Part shown: in pieces, positions 1 to 8,508 of the stretch
Position numbering within the stretch: position 1 is the stretch's first letter
Layout of the letters: each line of letters opens with the position of its first letter
Assembly (NCBI RefSeq): GCF_000721605.1
Contig: NZ_JOIZ01000006.1
Coordinates: 372,001-436,000, forward strand
From: Streptomyces sp. NRRL S-37
GTDB lineage: Bacteria; Actinomycetota; Actinomycetes; Streptomycetales; Streptomycetaceae
DNA: 64,000 nt
Direction: 5' to 3'
Notes under the pieces: generated by a model
What the model saw: the letters and a program-made list of their open reading frames with translations, nothing else
The model's database searches: none
What the model was told of the DNA's origin: nothing
Program-made: the position numbers and the translations under genes

Positions 1-454
1 GACCCCCCGGATCTCCGTCGAGCCGGGGCGGGCCATCGTCGGGCCCACCGCCTTCACGCTCTACGAGGTCGGCACCGTCAAGCCGCTCGACGGGCTGCGG
101 ACCTACGTCTCCGTGGACGGCGGGATGTCGGACAACATCCGGACCGCGCTGTACGACGCCGAGTACAGCGTCGCCCTCGCCTCCCGTGTCTCCGACGCCG
201 AGCCGATGCTGTGCCGGGTCGTCGGCAAGCACTGCGAGAGCGGGGACATCGTGGTGAAGGACGCCTTCCTGCCGGGGGACCTGGCACCCGGTGACCTCAT
301 CGCCGTCCCCGCGACCGGGGCGTACTGCCGGTCGATGGCCAGCAACTACAACCATGTGCTGCGTCCGCCCGTCGTCGCCGTCAAGGACGGCGAGGCGCGC
401 GTGATCGTGCGGCGGGAGACGGAGGAGGACCTCCTCCGGCTCGACGTCGGATGA
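1..454 (+). CDS. lysA: Diaminopimelate decarboxylase, C-terminal part (5' end outside window)
   Basis: The last 150 residues of a PLP-dependent fold-III decarboxylase, read in frame from the window edge to TGA at 452-454. It converts meso-diaminopimelate to lysine in the last step of lysine synthesis. The visible part holds the family motif CESGD (in GKHCESGD), whose residues contribute to the active site at the dimer interface, and the later [12 protein letters not shown] segment with the conserved tyrosine region. It lies directly upstream of hom, so two branches of the aspartate pathway are adjacent. A hairpin at 475-509 separates it from hom. The family call is secure; the N-terminal half cannot be seen. 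Confidence 0.95.
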   Translation, partial: TPRISVEPGRAIVGPTAFTLYEVGTVKPLDGLRTYVSVDGGMSDNIRTALYDAEYSVALASRVSDAEPMLCRVVGKHCESGDIVVKDAFLPGDLAPGDLIAVPATGAYCRSMASNYNHVLRPPVVAVKDGEARVIVRRETEEDLLRLDVG

Positions 455-474
455 GCGGCGACGGCAGGAACACC

Positions 475-509
475 GACCGGGAGGCGGAAGATCTTCCGCC
501 TCCCCGGTC
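475..509 (+). terminator. Hairpin terminator after lysA
   Basis: An inverted repeat of about 16 bp with one bulge (GACCGGG-AGGCGGAAGA pairing with TCTTCCGCCTCCCCGGTC) begins 21 bp after the lysA stop. There is no T-tract, as is common for Streptomyces terminators. Confidence 0.7.
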
Positions 510-524
510 GTGAAAATGAAATAG

Positions 525-544
525 ATGTCTCACGATCCGGACAT
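525..544. promoter_or_regulatory. Inverted repeat in the lysA-hom gap, possible operator for hom
   Basis: ATGTC (525-529) and GACAT (540-544) form an inverted repeat with a 10-nt spacer. A second dyad, TCGTGA (508-513) with TCACGA (530-535), overlaps it. The stretch is AT-richer than its surroundings and ends about 70 bp before the hom start. This is the right place for a promoter or operator, but no regulator can be named from sequence alone. Confidence 0.35.
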
Positions 545-612
545 AACGCAGAAAGTTCCGTCCGGTGAGTGAGACTGGTGCAACCGAGACGGTAATCAGG
601 AAACGAGGTCGG

Positions 613-1905
613 ATGATGCGTACGCGTCCGCTGAAGGTGGCGCTGCTGGGCTGTGGAGTGGTCGGCTCAGAGGTGGCGCGCATCATGACGACGCACGCCG
701 ACGACCTCGCCGCCCGGATCGGGGCCCCGGTGGAGCTCGCGGGCGTGGCCGTACGGCGGCCCGACAAGGTGCGCGAGGGGATCGACCCCGCCCTGGTCAC
801 CACCGACGCCACCGCGCTCGTCAAACGCGGCGACCTCGACATCGTCGTGGAGGTCATCGGCGGCATCGAGCCCGCCCGCACGCTCATCACCACCGCCTTC
901 GAGCACGGCGCCTCCGTCGTCTCCGCGAACAAGGCCCTCCTCGCCCAGGACGGCGCCGCGCTGCACGCCGCCGCCGAGGAGCACGGCAAGGACCTCTACT
1001 ACGAGGCCGCCGTCGCCGGCGCCATCCCGCTGATCCGGCCGCTGCGCGAGTCCCTCGCCGGTGACAAGGTCAACCGGGTGCTCGGCATCGTCAACGGCAC
1101 CACCAACTTCATCCTCGACAAGATGGACTCCACGGGCGCCGGCTACCAGGAGGCGCTCGACGAGGCCACCGCGCTCGGGTACGCCGAGGCCGACCCCACC
1201 GCCGACGTCGAGGGGTTCGACGCCGCCGCCAAGGCCGCCATCCTCGCCGGGATCGCCTTCCACACGCGGGTGCGGCTCGACGACGTCCACCGCGAGGGCA
1301 TGACCGAGGTCACCGCCGGCGACTTCGCCTCCGCCCGGGAGATGGGCTGCACCATCAAGCTGCTCGCCATCTGCGAGCGGGCCGAGGACGGGGCGTCGGT
1401 CACCGCGCGGGTGCATCCGGCGATGATTCCGCTCACCCACCCGCTGGCCTCCGTGCGCGGCGCGTACAACGCCGTGTTCGTCGAGTCGGACGCCTCCGGG
1501 CAACTGATGTTCTACGGGCCCGGCGCCGGTGGCGCGCCGACCGCCTCCGCCGTGCTCGGTGACCTCGTCGCCGTGGGGCGGAACCGGATCGGCGGGACGA
1601 CCGGACCCGGTGAGTCCGCGTACGCCGCGCTGCCCGTCTCGCCGATGGGCGAGGTCGTCACGCGGTACCACATCAGTCTCGACGTGGCCGACAAACCGGG
1701 CGTTCTCGCCCAGGTCGCGACCGTGTTCGCCGAACACGGCGTCTCGATCGATACGGTTCGCCAGTCGGGCAAGGACGGTGAGGCCTCCCTCGTCGTCGTC
1801 ACCCACCGTGCGTCCGACGCGGCCCTCGGCGGGACCGTCGAGGCGTTGCGCAAGCTCGACACCGTGCGCGGTGTCGCCAGCATCATGCGGGTTGAAGGAG
1901 AGTAA
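613..1905 (+). CDS. hom: Homoserine dehydrogenase
   Basis: A 430-residue NAD(P)H-dependent enzyme that reduces aspartate semialdehyde to homoserine, the branch to threonine and methionine. The N-terminal Rossmann fold starts with VALLGCGVVGSEV. The catalytic middle contains GIVNGTTNFIL and the lysine-bearing AEADPTADVEGFDAAAK. A C-terminal ACT domain (about residues 350-425, starting near YHISLDVADKPGVL) is the usual site of threonine feedback. I chose the ATG at 613, which follows a purine-rich GGAAACGAGG, over an in-frame GTG at 565. thrC follows after 6 bp, so hom-thrC is an operon. Confidence 0.95.
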   Translation: MMRTRPLKVALLGCGVVGSEVARIMTTHADDLAARIGAPVELAGVAVRRPDKVREGIDPALVTTDATALVKRGDLDIVVEVIGGIEPARTLITTAFEHGASVVSANKALLAQDGAALHAAAEEHGKDLYYEAAVAGAIPLIRPLRESLAGDKVNRVLGIVNGTTNFILDKMDSTGAGYQEALDEATALGYAEADPTADVEGFDAAAKAAILAGIAFHTRVRLDDVHREGMTEVTAGDFASAREMGCTIKLLAICERAEDGASVTARVHPAMIPLTHPLASVRGAYNAVFVESDASGQLMFYGPGAGGAPTASAVLGDLVAVGRNRIGGTTGPGESAYAALPVSPMGEVVTRYHISLDVADKPGVLAQVATVFAEHGVSIDTVRQSGKDGEASLVVVTHRASDAALGGTVEALRKLDTVRGVASIMRVEGE

Positions 1906-1911
1906 CCAGCA

Positions 1912-2973
1912 ATGACCCACCAGTGGCGCGGAATCATCGAGGAGTACCGGGACCGGCTGCCGGTATCCGACACCACGCCGGTCGTGACGCTCCGCGAGGG
2001 CGGCACGCCGCTCGTGCCCGCGCAGGTGCTCTCCGAGCGCACGGGCTGCGAGGTGCACCTCAAGGTCGAGGGCGCGAACCCGACCGGGTCCTTCAAGGAC
2101 CGCGGCATGACCATGGCCATCTCCAAGGCCAAGGAGGAGGGCGCCCAGGCCGTCATCTGCGCCTCCACCGGCAACACCTCCGCCTCCGCCGCCGCGTACG
2201 GGGTGCGGGCCGGGATGGTGTCCGCCGTCCTCGTGCCGCAGGGCAAGATCGCGCTCGGCAAGATGGGGCAGGCGCTGGTCCACGGGGCGAAGATCCTCCA
2301 GGTCGACGGCAACTTCGACGACTGCCTCACGCTGGCCCGCGCGCTGAGCGACAACTACCCGGTGGCGCTGGTCAATTCGGTCAATCCGGTACGGATAGAA
2401 GGCCAGAAGACGGCCGCCTTCGAGATCGTGGACATGCTGGGCGACGCCCCCGACATCCACGTCCTGCCGGTGGGCAACGCGGGCAACATCACCGCGTACT
2501 GGAAGGGGTACAAGGAGTACGCCGCCGACGGTGTCAGCACGCGGACGCCGCGCATGTGGGGCTTCCAGGCCTCCGGCAGCGCGCCGATCGTGCGCGGCGA
2601 GGTCGTCAAGGACCCGTCGACCATCGCCACCGCCATCCGCATCGGCAACCCCGCCTCCTGGGACTTCGCGCTCGCCGCGCGGGACGAGTCGGGCGGCGCC
2701 ATCGACGAGGTGACGGACCGTGAGATCCTGCGCGCCTACCGGCTGTTGGCCTCGCAGGAGGGCGTCTTCGTCGAGCCCGCGTCCGCCGCGTCGGTCGCCG
2801 GTCTGCTGAAGGCCGCCGAGCAGGGCAAGGTCGACCCGGGGCAGAGGATCGTGTGCACCGTCACCGGCAACGGTCTGAAGGACCCGGACTGGGCCGTCGC
2901 CGGCGCCCCGCAGCCGGTCACCGTCCCCGTGGACGCCGCGACCGCCGCCCAGCGGCTCGGCCTCGTCCAGTAG
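1912..2973 (+). CDS. thrC: Threonine synthase
   Basis: A 353-residue PLP-dependent fold-II enzyme that turns O-phosphohomoserine into threonine and phosphate. The PLP-binding lysine lies in GSFKDRGM (about residue 60), and the phosphate-binding glycine-rich loop is PVGNAGN (near 188). Its length fits the short bacterial form without the N-terminal extension of E. coli ThrC. A GAAGGAGAG Shine-Dalgarno lies inside the 3' end of hom and the gap is 6 bp, indicating translational coupling. The homoserine kinase gene thrB is not in the same tight operon but lies 387 bp downstream. Confidence 0.96.
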   Translation: MTHQWRGIIEEYRDRLPVSDTTPVVTLREGGTPLVPAQVLSERTGCEVHLKVEGANPTGSFKDRGMTMAISKAKEEGAQAVICASTGNTSASAAAYGVRAGMVSAVLVPQGKIALGKMGQALVHGAKILQVDGNFDDCLTLARALSDNYPVALVNSVNPVRIEGQKTAAFEIVDMLGDAPDIHVLPVGNAGNITAYWKGYKEYAADGVSTRTPRMWGFQASGSAPIVRGEVVKDPSTIATAIRIGNPASWDFALAARDESGGAIDEVTDREILRAYRLLASQEGVFVEPASAASVAGLLKAAEQGKVDPGQRIVCTVTGNGLKDPDWAVAGAPQPVTVPVDAATAAQRLGLVQ

Positions 2974-3360
2974 CCGCGGGACCATACGCGACGTCGTCCG
3001 CAAAACGGGCGTAAGAGCGCGTCCACCTGGGGAATTTCCCTAGAGGGGGTGCACGGGGGGCTTGCGACACGCATCGTGCGCCTCCTGTGCGCCCTATGTC
3101 GCCACTGAACCTTCCTTCGATAGGCTGTACCGAACCCGCCCGCCGCATATGCCGCGGTATCGCGGCGTCTCCGTGGTCCGGAAAGCGGCCCGGAGCGACC
3201 GGAGAGCGGCCGGCCACCCCGGTCGGCGGCGATCCCGGGAGTCGGCCCCCAGGGGTTGACCCCAGGGGGTTTCGTACACCCTCGAATGTCCATCGAATGC
3301 CCTCGAACGTTCATCGAATGTCATTCGACAGTCACGCAGCTCAAGGAGAGTCTTCGAGCG
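2974..3360 (+). promoter_or_regulatory. 387-bp thrC-thrB intergenic region with promoter candidate and phased repeats
   Basis: No gene is seen here. A candidate housekeeping promoter is TGTCGC (3097-3102) and TAGGCT (3121-3126), with an 18-bp spacer. It would give a leader of about 230 nt to thrB. The downstream part carries five TCGA-core heptamers in helical phase (3282-3331). The spacing suggests that thrB has its own promoter and control, unlike the compact hom-thrC-thrB order of many bacteria. Confidence 0.45.
3282..3331 (+). repeat. Helically phased TCGAAyG direct repeats upstream of thrB
   Basis: Copies start at 3282 (TCGAATG), 3293 (TCGAATG), 3303 (TCGAACG), 3314 (TCGAATG) and 3325 (TCGACAG, degenerate). 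The spacings are 11, 10, 11 and 11 bp, close to one helical turn. The last two units also form a 15-bp palindrome, TCGAATG-T-CATTCGA (3314-3328). The array ends 29 bp before the thrB ATG. Confidence 0.8.
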
Positions 3361-4278
3361 ATGGCCGGTCCCGCGTTCCGCGCCGCCGCCGTCCGGGTGC
3401 GCGTCCCCGCCACCAGCGCCAACCTCGGCCCGGGCTTCGACGCCCTCGGCCTCGCGCTGGGTCTCTACGACGACGTGGTCGTCCGGGTGGCCGACTCCGG
3501 ACTGCACATCGACATCGCCGGTGAGGGCGGCGAGACCCTCCCGCGCGACGAGCGCCACCTGCTCGTACGCTCCCTGCGCACCGCCTTCGACCTGCTCGGC
3601 GGACAGCCCCGCGGCCTGGAGATCGTCTGCGCCAACCGCATCCCGCACGGCCGGGGCCTGGGCTCCTCCTCCGCCGCCATCTGCGCCGGCATCGTCGCCG
3701 CCCGCGCCGTGACCATAGGCGCCGAGGCCAGGCTCGACGACACCGCGCTCCTCGAACTCGCCACCGAGATCGAGGGCCACCCCGACAACGTCGCGGCCTG
3801 CCTGCTGGGCGGTTTCACCCTCTCCTGGATGGAGCGCGGCGCGGCCCGCGCGATCAGGATGGAGCCCGCCGATTCCATCGTTCCGGTGGTTTTCGTGCCC
3901 GGGAAGCCGGTTCTCACCGAGACCGCGCGCGGACTGCTCCCGCGCACCGTGCCGCACGTCGACGCCGCCACCAACGCGGGCCGTGCCGCCCTGCTCGTCG
4001 AGGCCCTCACCCGGCGCCCCGAGCTGCTGCTGCCCGCCACCGAGGACCGACTGCACCAGGAGTACCGCGCCCCGGCCATGCCCGAGAGCGCCGCCCTGGT
4101 GGAGCGGCTGCGGGGGGACGGGATCCCCGCGGTGATCTCCGGCGCCGGACCCACGGTCATGGCGCTGGCGGACGCGGAAACGGCCGACAAGGTCGAAGCG
4201 CTGGCCGGCGACGACTGGGCCGCCAACCGGCTCGGCCTCGACGTGCGGGGCGCGAGCGTGCTTCCGCTCGCCACCTGA
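3361..4278 (+). CDS. thrB: Homoserine kinase
   Basis: A 305-residue GHMP-family kinase that phosphorylates homoserine with ATP to feed threonine synthase. It shows the three GHMP signatures: N-terminal VRVPATSANLGPGFDALGLAL, the ATP-binding loop GRGLGSSSAAICAG (about residues 97-110) and the C-terminal ISGAGPTVMAL. The start at 3361 has an AAGGAGAG Shine-Dalgarno at 3343-3350. An in-frame upstream start at 3256 would pull the phased repeats into the coding region and give a non-family N-terminus. The phased repeats just upstream suggest separate regulation from hom-thrC. Confidence 0.95.
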   Translation: MAGPAFRAAAVRVRVPATSANLGPGFDALGLALGLYDDVVVRVADSGLHIDIAGEGGETLPRDERHLLVRSLRTAFDLLGGQPRGLEIVCANRIPHGRGLGSSSAAICAGIVAARAVTIGAEARLDDTALLELATEIEGHPDNVAACLLGGFTLSWMERGAARAIRMEPADSIVPVVFVPGKPVLTETARGLLPRTVPHVDAATNAGRAALLVEALTRRPELLLPATEDRLHQEYRAPAMPESAALVERLRGDGIPAVISGAGPTVMALADAETADKVEALAGDDWAANRLGLDVRGASVLPLAT

Positions 4279-4680
4279 CACACGGTTGCCGGATTTGGAG
4301 AGGGGGAATGTTTGTTGGATCCGGTAGTGTTAACCTCAAGTCTGCACCCGACCCCACCATGGCGAGGTGCCTCGTGTCCCCGTCCGGGACAGACATTCTT
4401 CCGGGAGCCCCCCAAGCCGCACTGTGTTCTCTGCTACGTACGCGGGCAGTACGTCGTACGCGAACGCTGAACGGCCCGCGGGGCGGGCTTCGGAACCGGT
4501 GCGACCACGCCACGTGACACTGGGTGCCACGGCTCGGGGAAGCGCCATCACCAGATATCTCTTCCGCCGCTCAGGCGGACAACCGCCCCGGCACGGTTCA
4601 CACAGCAAGGACCGATGCCGGACAGCACAACCGGTCGCCGAGCCAGACAGGCCGACGTCCGCTCCAGGGAAGGACCCTTC
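4279..4680 (+). promoter_or_regulatory. 402-bp rho leader region with a possible upstream ORF
   Basis: The gap between thrB and rho has no standard gene. A -10-like TAGTGT lies at 4325-4330, but I found no good -35 partner. An open frame from ATG 4359 to TGA 4517 would encode 52 residues (MARCLVSPSG...). It has no clear ribosome-binding site, so it may be chance. rho genes are often controlled through their leader by Rho itself, and a long leader fits that pattern. Confidence 0.35.
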
Positions 4681-6717
4681 GTGAGCGACACCACCGATCT
4701 GATGGGCGCACGTGTCGAGGAGACCGCTGCCGCGCCCGCCACGGACGCTTCCGCGCCTGCCACCGGTGCCGGCTCCCGGCGGCGCCGCGGTACCGGCCTC
4801 GAGGGCATGGTGCTGGCCGAGCTGCAGCAGGTCGCATCAGGCCTCGGAATCAGGGGCACCGCGCGGATGCGCAAGAGCCAGCTGATCGAGGTCATCAAGG
4901 AGGCGCAGGCCGCCGGAGGCGCCGCCCCGGCCAAGGCCGAGTCCGCCGCCGAGACCAAGCCCAAGCGCCGCGCCACCTCCCGGACCCGTACGGGTGAGGC
5001 CGCCGAGAAGAAGGCCGACGCCCAGGCCGAGCAGGCCCCCGCCGAGAAGGCCGCGGCCCAGCAGCAGATCGAGATCCCGGGCCAGCCCTCCCCGAAGGCC
5101 TCCGAGCAGGCCGAGGAGGCCGCTCCCGTCGAGCGCCGCCGCCGTCGCGCCACCGCCGAGGCGGGCGCCCCGGCCGCCGCCGCGACCGAGACGGTCACCG
5201 CCGAGGCGAAGGCCGAGCCCAAGGCCGAGACCCCGGCCCAGCAGCAGTCGCAGCAGCAGGGCGACGCCAAGGGCGACCACGACGGCGGCGAGGGCCGCCG
5301 CCGCGACCGCCGTGAGCGCGGCCGCGACCGTGACCGCGGTGAGCGCGGCGACCGCGGAGACCGCGGTGAGCGGGGCGACCGCGGGGACCGTCGCGGCAAG
5401 GGCGACGACCAGCAGGGCCAGGGCCGTCAGCAGAACCAGCAGGGCGGCGGCCGGCAGGACCGCCAGCAGCACGACGACGACGACTTCGAGGGCGGCCGTC
5501 GTGGCCGTCGCGGACGCTACCGCGACCGCCGTGGCCGTCGCGGCCGCGACGACATGGCCTCCGAGCCGCAGCTCGCCGAGGACGACGTCCTGATCCCGGT
5601 CGCGGGCATCCTGGACATCCTCGACAACTACGCGTTCATCCGGACCTCCGGCTACCTGCCCGGCCCGAACGACGTGTACGTCTCCCTCGCCCAGGTCCGC
5701 AAGAACGGCCTGCGCAAGGGCGACCACGTCACCGGCGCCGTGCGCCAGCCCAAGGAGGGCGAGCGCCGCGAGAAGTTCAACGCGCTGGTCCGCCTGGACT
5801 CCGTCAACGGCATGGCGCCCGAACACGGCCGCGGCCGCCCGGAGTTCAACAAGCTCACCCCGCTCTACCCGCAGGACCGCCTCCGCCTGGAGACGGACCC
5901 GGGCGTGCTCACCACGCGGATCATCGACCTCGTGTCGCCGATCGGCAAGGGCCAGCGCGGTCTGATCGTGGCCCCGCCGAAGACCGGCAAGACCATGATC
6001 ATGCAGGCGATCGCCAACGCGATCACCCACAACAACCCCGAGTGCCACCTGATGGTCGTCCTCGTCGACGAGCGTCCGGAAGAGGTCACCGACATGCAGC
6101 GGTCGGTGAAGGGCGAGGTCATCTCCTCGACCTTCGACCGCCCGGCCGAGGACCACACCACGGTCGCCGAGCTCGCCATCGAGCGCGCCAAGCGCCTGGT
6201 GGAGCTGGGCCACGACGTCGTCGTACTGCTCGACTCGATCACCCGTCTGGGCCGTGCGTACAACCTCGCCGCCCCGGCCTCCGGCCGCATCCTGTCCGGT
6301 GGTGTCGACTCGACCGCCCTGTACCCGCCGAAGCGCTTCTTCGGTGCGGCCCGCAACATCGAGGACGGCGGCTCGCTGACCATCCTCGCCACCGCCCTGG
6401 TGGACACCGGGTCCCGCATGGACGAGGTGATCTTCGAGGAGTTCAAGGGCACCGGCAACATGGAGCTCAAGCTCGACCGGAAGCTCGCCGACAAGCGCAT
6501 CTTCCCCGCGGTGGACGTCGACGCGTCCGGTACCCGCAAGGAGGAGATCCTGCTCGGCAACGAGGAACTGGCCGTCGTCTGGAAGCTGCGCCGGGTGCTG
6601 CACGCGCTCGACCAGCAGCAGGCGATCGAGCTGCTCCTCGACAAGATGAAGCAGACCAAGTCGAACGCCGAGTTCCTGATGCAGATCCAGAAGACGACGC
6701 CGGGCAACGGCGACTGA
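4681..6717 (+). CDS. rho: Transcription termination factor Rho
   Basis: A 678-residue hexameric RNA-dependent ATPase that ends transcription at Rho-dependent sites. Domains in order are: a Rho N-terminal helical domain (about residues 35-80), a long low-complexity insertion (about 80-295) of Ala/Glu-rich sequence and then Arg-Asp-Gly repeats ([13 protein letters not shown]), the cold-shock-like RNA-binding domain beginning near [20 protein letters not shown], and the RecA-type motor with Walker A APPKTGKT and Walker [16 protein letters not shown]. The large Arg-rich insertion is typical of actinobacterial Rho and explains the length compared with E. coli (419 aa). The GTG start at 4681 follows GGAAGGACC. 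Confidence 0.96.
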   Translation: MSDTTDLMGARVEETAAAPATDASAPATGAGSRRRRGTGLEGMVLAELQQVASGLGIRGTARMRKSQLIEVIKEAQAAGGAAPAKAESAAETKPKRRATSRTRTGEAAEKKADAQAEQAPAEKAAAQQQIEIPGQPSPKASEQAEEAAPVERRRRRATAEAGAPAAAATETVTAEAKAEPKAETPAQQQSQQQGDAKGDHDGGEGRRRDRRERGRDRDRGERGDRGDRGERGDRGDRRGKGDDQQGQGRQQNQQGGGRQDRQQHDDDDFEGGRRGRRGRYRDRRGRRGRDDMASEPQLAEDDVLIPVAGILDILDNYAFIRTSGYLPGPNDVYVSLAQVRKNGLRKGDHVTGAVRQPKEGERREKFNALVRLDSVNGMAPEHGRGRPEFNKLTPLYPQDRLRLETDPGVLTTRIIDLVSPIGKGQRGLIVAPPKTGKTMIMQAIANAITHNNPECHLMVVLVDERPEEVTDMQRSVKGEVISSTFDRPAEDHTTVAELAIERAKRLVELGHDVVVLLDSITRLGRAYNLAAPASGRILSGGVDSTALYPPKRFFGAARNIEDGGSLTILATALVDTGSRMDEVIFEEFKGTGNMELKLDRKLADKRIFPAVDVDASGTRKEEILLGNEELAVVWKLRRVLHALDQQQAIELLLDKMKQTKSNAEFLMQIQKTTPGNGD

Positions 6718-6732
6718 CGTCACGCTGTCCGC

Positions 6733-6769
6733 CGGAAGGGCCGCTCCCGCGAGGGGGGCGGCCCTTCCG
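6733..6769 (+). terminator. Intrinsic-type terminator after rho
   Basis: A 12-bp perfect stem (CGGAAGGGCCGC 6733-6744 with GCGGCCCTTCCG 6758-6769) starts 15 bp after the rho stop. A short T-containing stretch follows. Confidence 0.85.
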
Positions 6770-6895
6770 CGTGTCATCTGCTCCTGCGTTTTCCTGTCCG
6801 CCCCGACGGCGGGACGATGGAGGCCGTACGGCGGTGACGGCCCGGGGCCGGCACCGGGTGCGGGGGTGACCGACCGAGGACGAGCCGAGGAGCAC

Positions 6896-7984
6896 ATGCC
6901 CGCCGAGAGCACACCGGGCCACCGGGACGAGGGGCGCCGGAGCAAGGGCCACCGGGGCCTGAGGGCCGCGGCCTGGGCCGCCGCCGGCATCGTCGCCCTC
7001 GGCGGCGCCGGCGCCGGATACGTGTACCTCAAGCTCGACGGCAACATCGAGAGCCTCGACATCGACCGGATCCTCGGCGACGACCGGCCCGAGGAGGCCG
7101 GCAACGGCTCCGAGAACATTCTCGTCCTCGGCTCCGACACCCGCTCCGGCGGCAACGAGGAGCTCGGCGGCGGCCCCGACGGCACGAGCGCCCGCTCCGA
7201 CACCGTGATGATCGTCCACGTCCACGAGGGCCGCACGAGGGCGAGCGTGGTCTCCGTCCCGCGCGACACCCTCGTCGACCGCCCCGAGTGCACCGGCACC
7301 GACGGCGCCACCCACCCCGCCGCGCACGCCGTGATGTTCAACTCCGCCTACACCACGGGCGGGGCGGCCTGCGCGGTGAAGACCGTCGAGTCGGTCACCG
7401 GCCTGCGCATGGACCACTACCTGGAGATCGACTTCACCGGCTTCCAGAAGCTCGTCGACGCACTCGGCGGCGTCGAGGTCACCACCGGCGAGAACATCGA
7501 GGACCCGGACAGCCACCTCCACCTGAAGGCCGGCACCCACCGGCTCGACGGCGCACAGGCCCTCGGCCTGGTCCGCACCCGGCACGGCGTCGGCGACGGC
7601 TCCGACCTCGGCCGCATCCGGCTCCAGCAGGCCTTCCTCAAGGCCCTGGTACGGCAGGCCGGGCAGGTCGGCGTCCTCACCGGCCCCAAGAAGCTCTACG
7701 ACCTCGCCGACACCGCCACCAAGGCCGTCACCACCGACTCCGCCCTCGGCTCGGTCAACGCCCTGATGTCCTTCGCCTCCGGCCTGAAGAACATCACCCC
7801 CGCCGGCCTGCACATGATCACCCTGCCGGTGACCTACGACCCGGCGAACGCCAACCGGGTCCTGATCAAGAAAGCCGAGGCCCAGCAGGTCTGGAACGCC
7901 TTGAGGAACGACAAGCCGATCCCCAAGAGCGCCACCGAGAACACGGTCAGGGATGAAGCGAGGGGCGTCGTGAGCGCCCCTTAA
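6896..7984 (+). CDS. LytR-CpsA-Psr (LCP) family cell-wall ligase
   Basis: A 362-residue membrane-anchored protein. A short cytoplasmic N-terminus is followed by one membrane segment (GLRAAAWAAAGIVALGGAGAGYVYL). The extracytoplasmic LCP domain contains NILVLGSDTRSGG, a run with SARSDTVMIVHV, SVPRDTLVD and GLVRTRHGVGDGSDLGRIRLQQ, which hold the conserved Arg and Asp residues that bind pyrophosphate lipid. LCP enzymes transfer glycopolymers from undecaprenyl carriers to peptidoglycan. The ATG at 6896 has a GAGGAG site; an in-frame GTG lies 30 bp upstream. The stop codon sits in the centre of a perfect 18-bp palindrome. Confidence 0.9.
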   Translation: MPAESTPGHRDEGRRSKGHRGLRAAAWAAAGIVALGGAGAGYVYLKLDGNIESLDIDRILGDDRPEEAGNGSENILVLGSDTRSGGNEELGGGPDGTSARSDTVMIVHVHEGRTRASVVSVPRDTLVDRPECTGTDGATHPAAHAVMFNSAYTTGGAACAVKTVESVTGLRMDHYLEIDFTGFQKLVDALGGVEVTTGENIEDPDSHLHLKAGTHRLDGAQALGLVRTRHGVGDGSDLGRIRLQQAFLKALVRQAGQVGVLTGPKKLYDLADTATKAVTTDSALGSVNALMSFASGLKNITPAGLHMITLPVTYDPANANRVLIKKAEAQQVWNALRNDKPIPKSATENTVRDEARGVVSAP

Positions 7985-8050
7985 GGGGCGCGGGGCTGTA
8001 TCGATGTGCGGCTCCGCCGCGTGGGCGCGACAAGCCCCCACCGGCCCGCA
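7974..8050 (+). repeat. Intergenic palindromic element overlapping the LCP gene stop; probable terminator
   Basis: The perfect palindrome GCGCCCCTTAAGGGGCGC (7974-7991) spans the TAA stop of the LCP gene. It is followed by GGGGCTGTATCGATGTGCGGCTC-type sequence with the inner hairpin GCGGCTCCGCCGC. I recall related REP-like sequences after many Streptomyces genes, but copy number cannot be checked here. Confidence 0.6.
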
Positions 8051-8180
8051 GGGAATACACAACGCGAACCCCCGGTTTTGGGTGATGGCGCCAGTCCTGG
8101 CAGACTGGTAAACCGGCCCCGGTTCACGCTCCCGCACCCCGCGGATGCGACCCGGTGCCCTCCCGAACCTAGGAGACACC

Positions 8181-8402
8181 TTGAAGCGCGACATCCACCC
8201 CGAGTACGTCGAGACGCAGGTCAGCTGCACCTGCGGCGCGTCGTTCACCACCCGCAGCACCATCGAGAGCGGCACCATCCGCGCCGAGGTCTGCTCCGAG
8301 TGCCACCCGTTCTACACGGGCAAGCAGAAGATCCTCGACACCGGTGGCCGTGTGGCCCGCTTCGAGGCCCGCTTCGGCAAGGCCGCCGGCTCCAAGAAGT
8401 AG
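8181..8402 (+). CDS. rpmE: 50S ribosomal protein L31, zinc-binding type
   Basis: A 73-residue ribosomal protein. It has four cysteines in the zinc-ribbon arrangement of the C+ form (CTCG near residues 16-18 and CSEC near 37-40), then [21 protein letters not shown], the L31 signature. The TTG start at 8181 is supported by TAGGAG 8 bp upstream and by the family N-terminus MKRDIHPEY. In Streptomyces the zinc-binding L31 is replaced by a paralogue under zinc limitation; that paralogue is not in this window. A strong terminator with a T-tract follows. Confidence 0.97.
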   Translation: MKRDIHPEYVETQVSCTCGASFTTRSTIESGTIRAEVCSECHPFYTGKQKILDTGGRVARFEARFGKAAGSKK

Positions 8403-8414
8403 CGAGCCCCATAC

Positions 8415-8467
8415 CGCCGGTCCACGGCCGTGCCCCCGTCCGGGGGCAGGCCGGGACCGGCGTTTTT
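8415..8467 (+). terminator. Intrinsic terminator with T-tract after rpmE
   Basis: The outer stem CGCCGGTCC (8415-8423) pairs with GGACCGGCG (8454-8462). An inner stem CCCCC/GGGGG lies between them, and TTTTT follows at 8463-8467. This is the most canonical terminator in the window. Confidence 0.9.
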
Positions 8468-8508
8468 GGTCGCCCGCCCCTTCCCCCACGTAATCGCAGG
8501 AGCCCAAG

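Noticed and set aside
667..3003. 778-codon open frame antisense to hom and thrC
   Set aside because: Gly/Val/Asp-rich sequence with no family features; it mirrors the codon bias of two certain genes on the other strand.
5281..5560. Dense short GC-rich repeats that look like a tandem-repeat locus
   Set aside because: They are the in-frame Arg-Asp-Gly repeats of the Rho insertion, normal for actinobacteria.
4837..7341. 834-codon antisense frame over rho and the LCP gene
   Set aside because: Low-complexity product explained by the antisense of the Arg/Asp/Gly-rich rho insertion.
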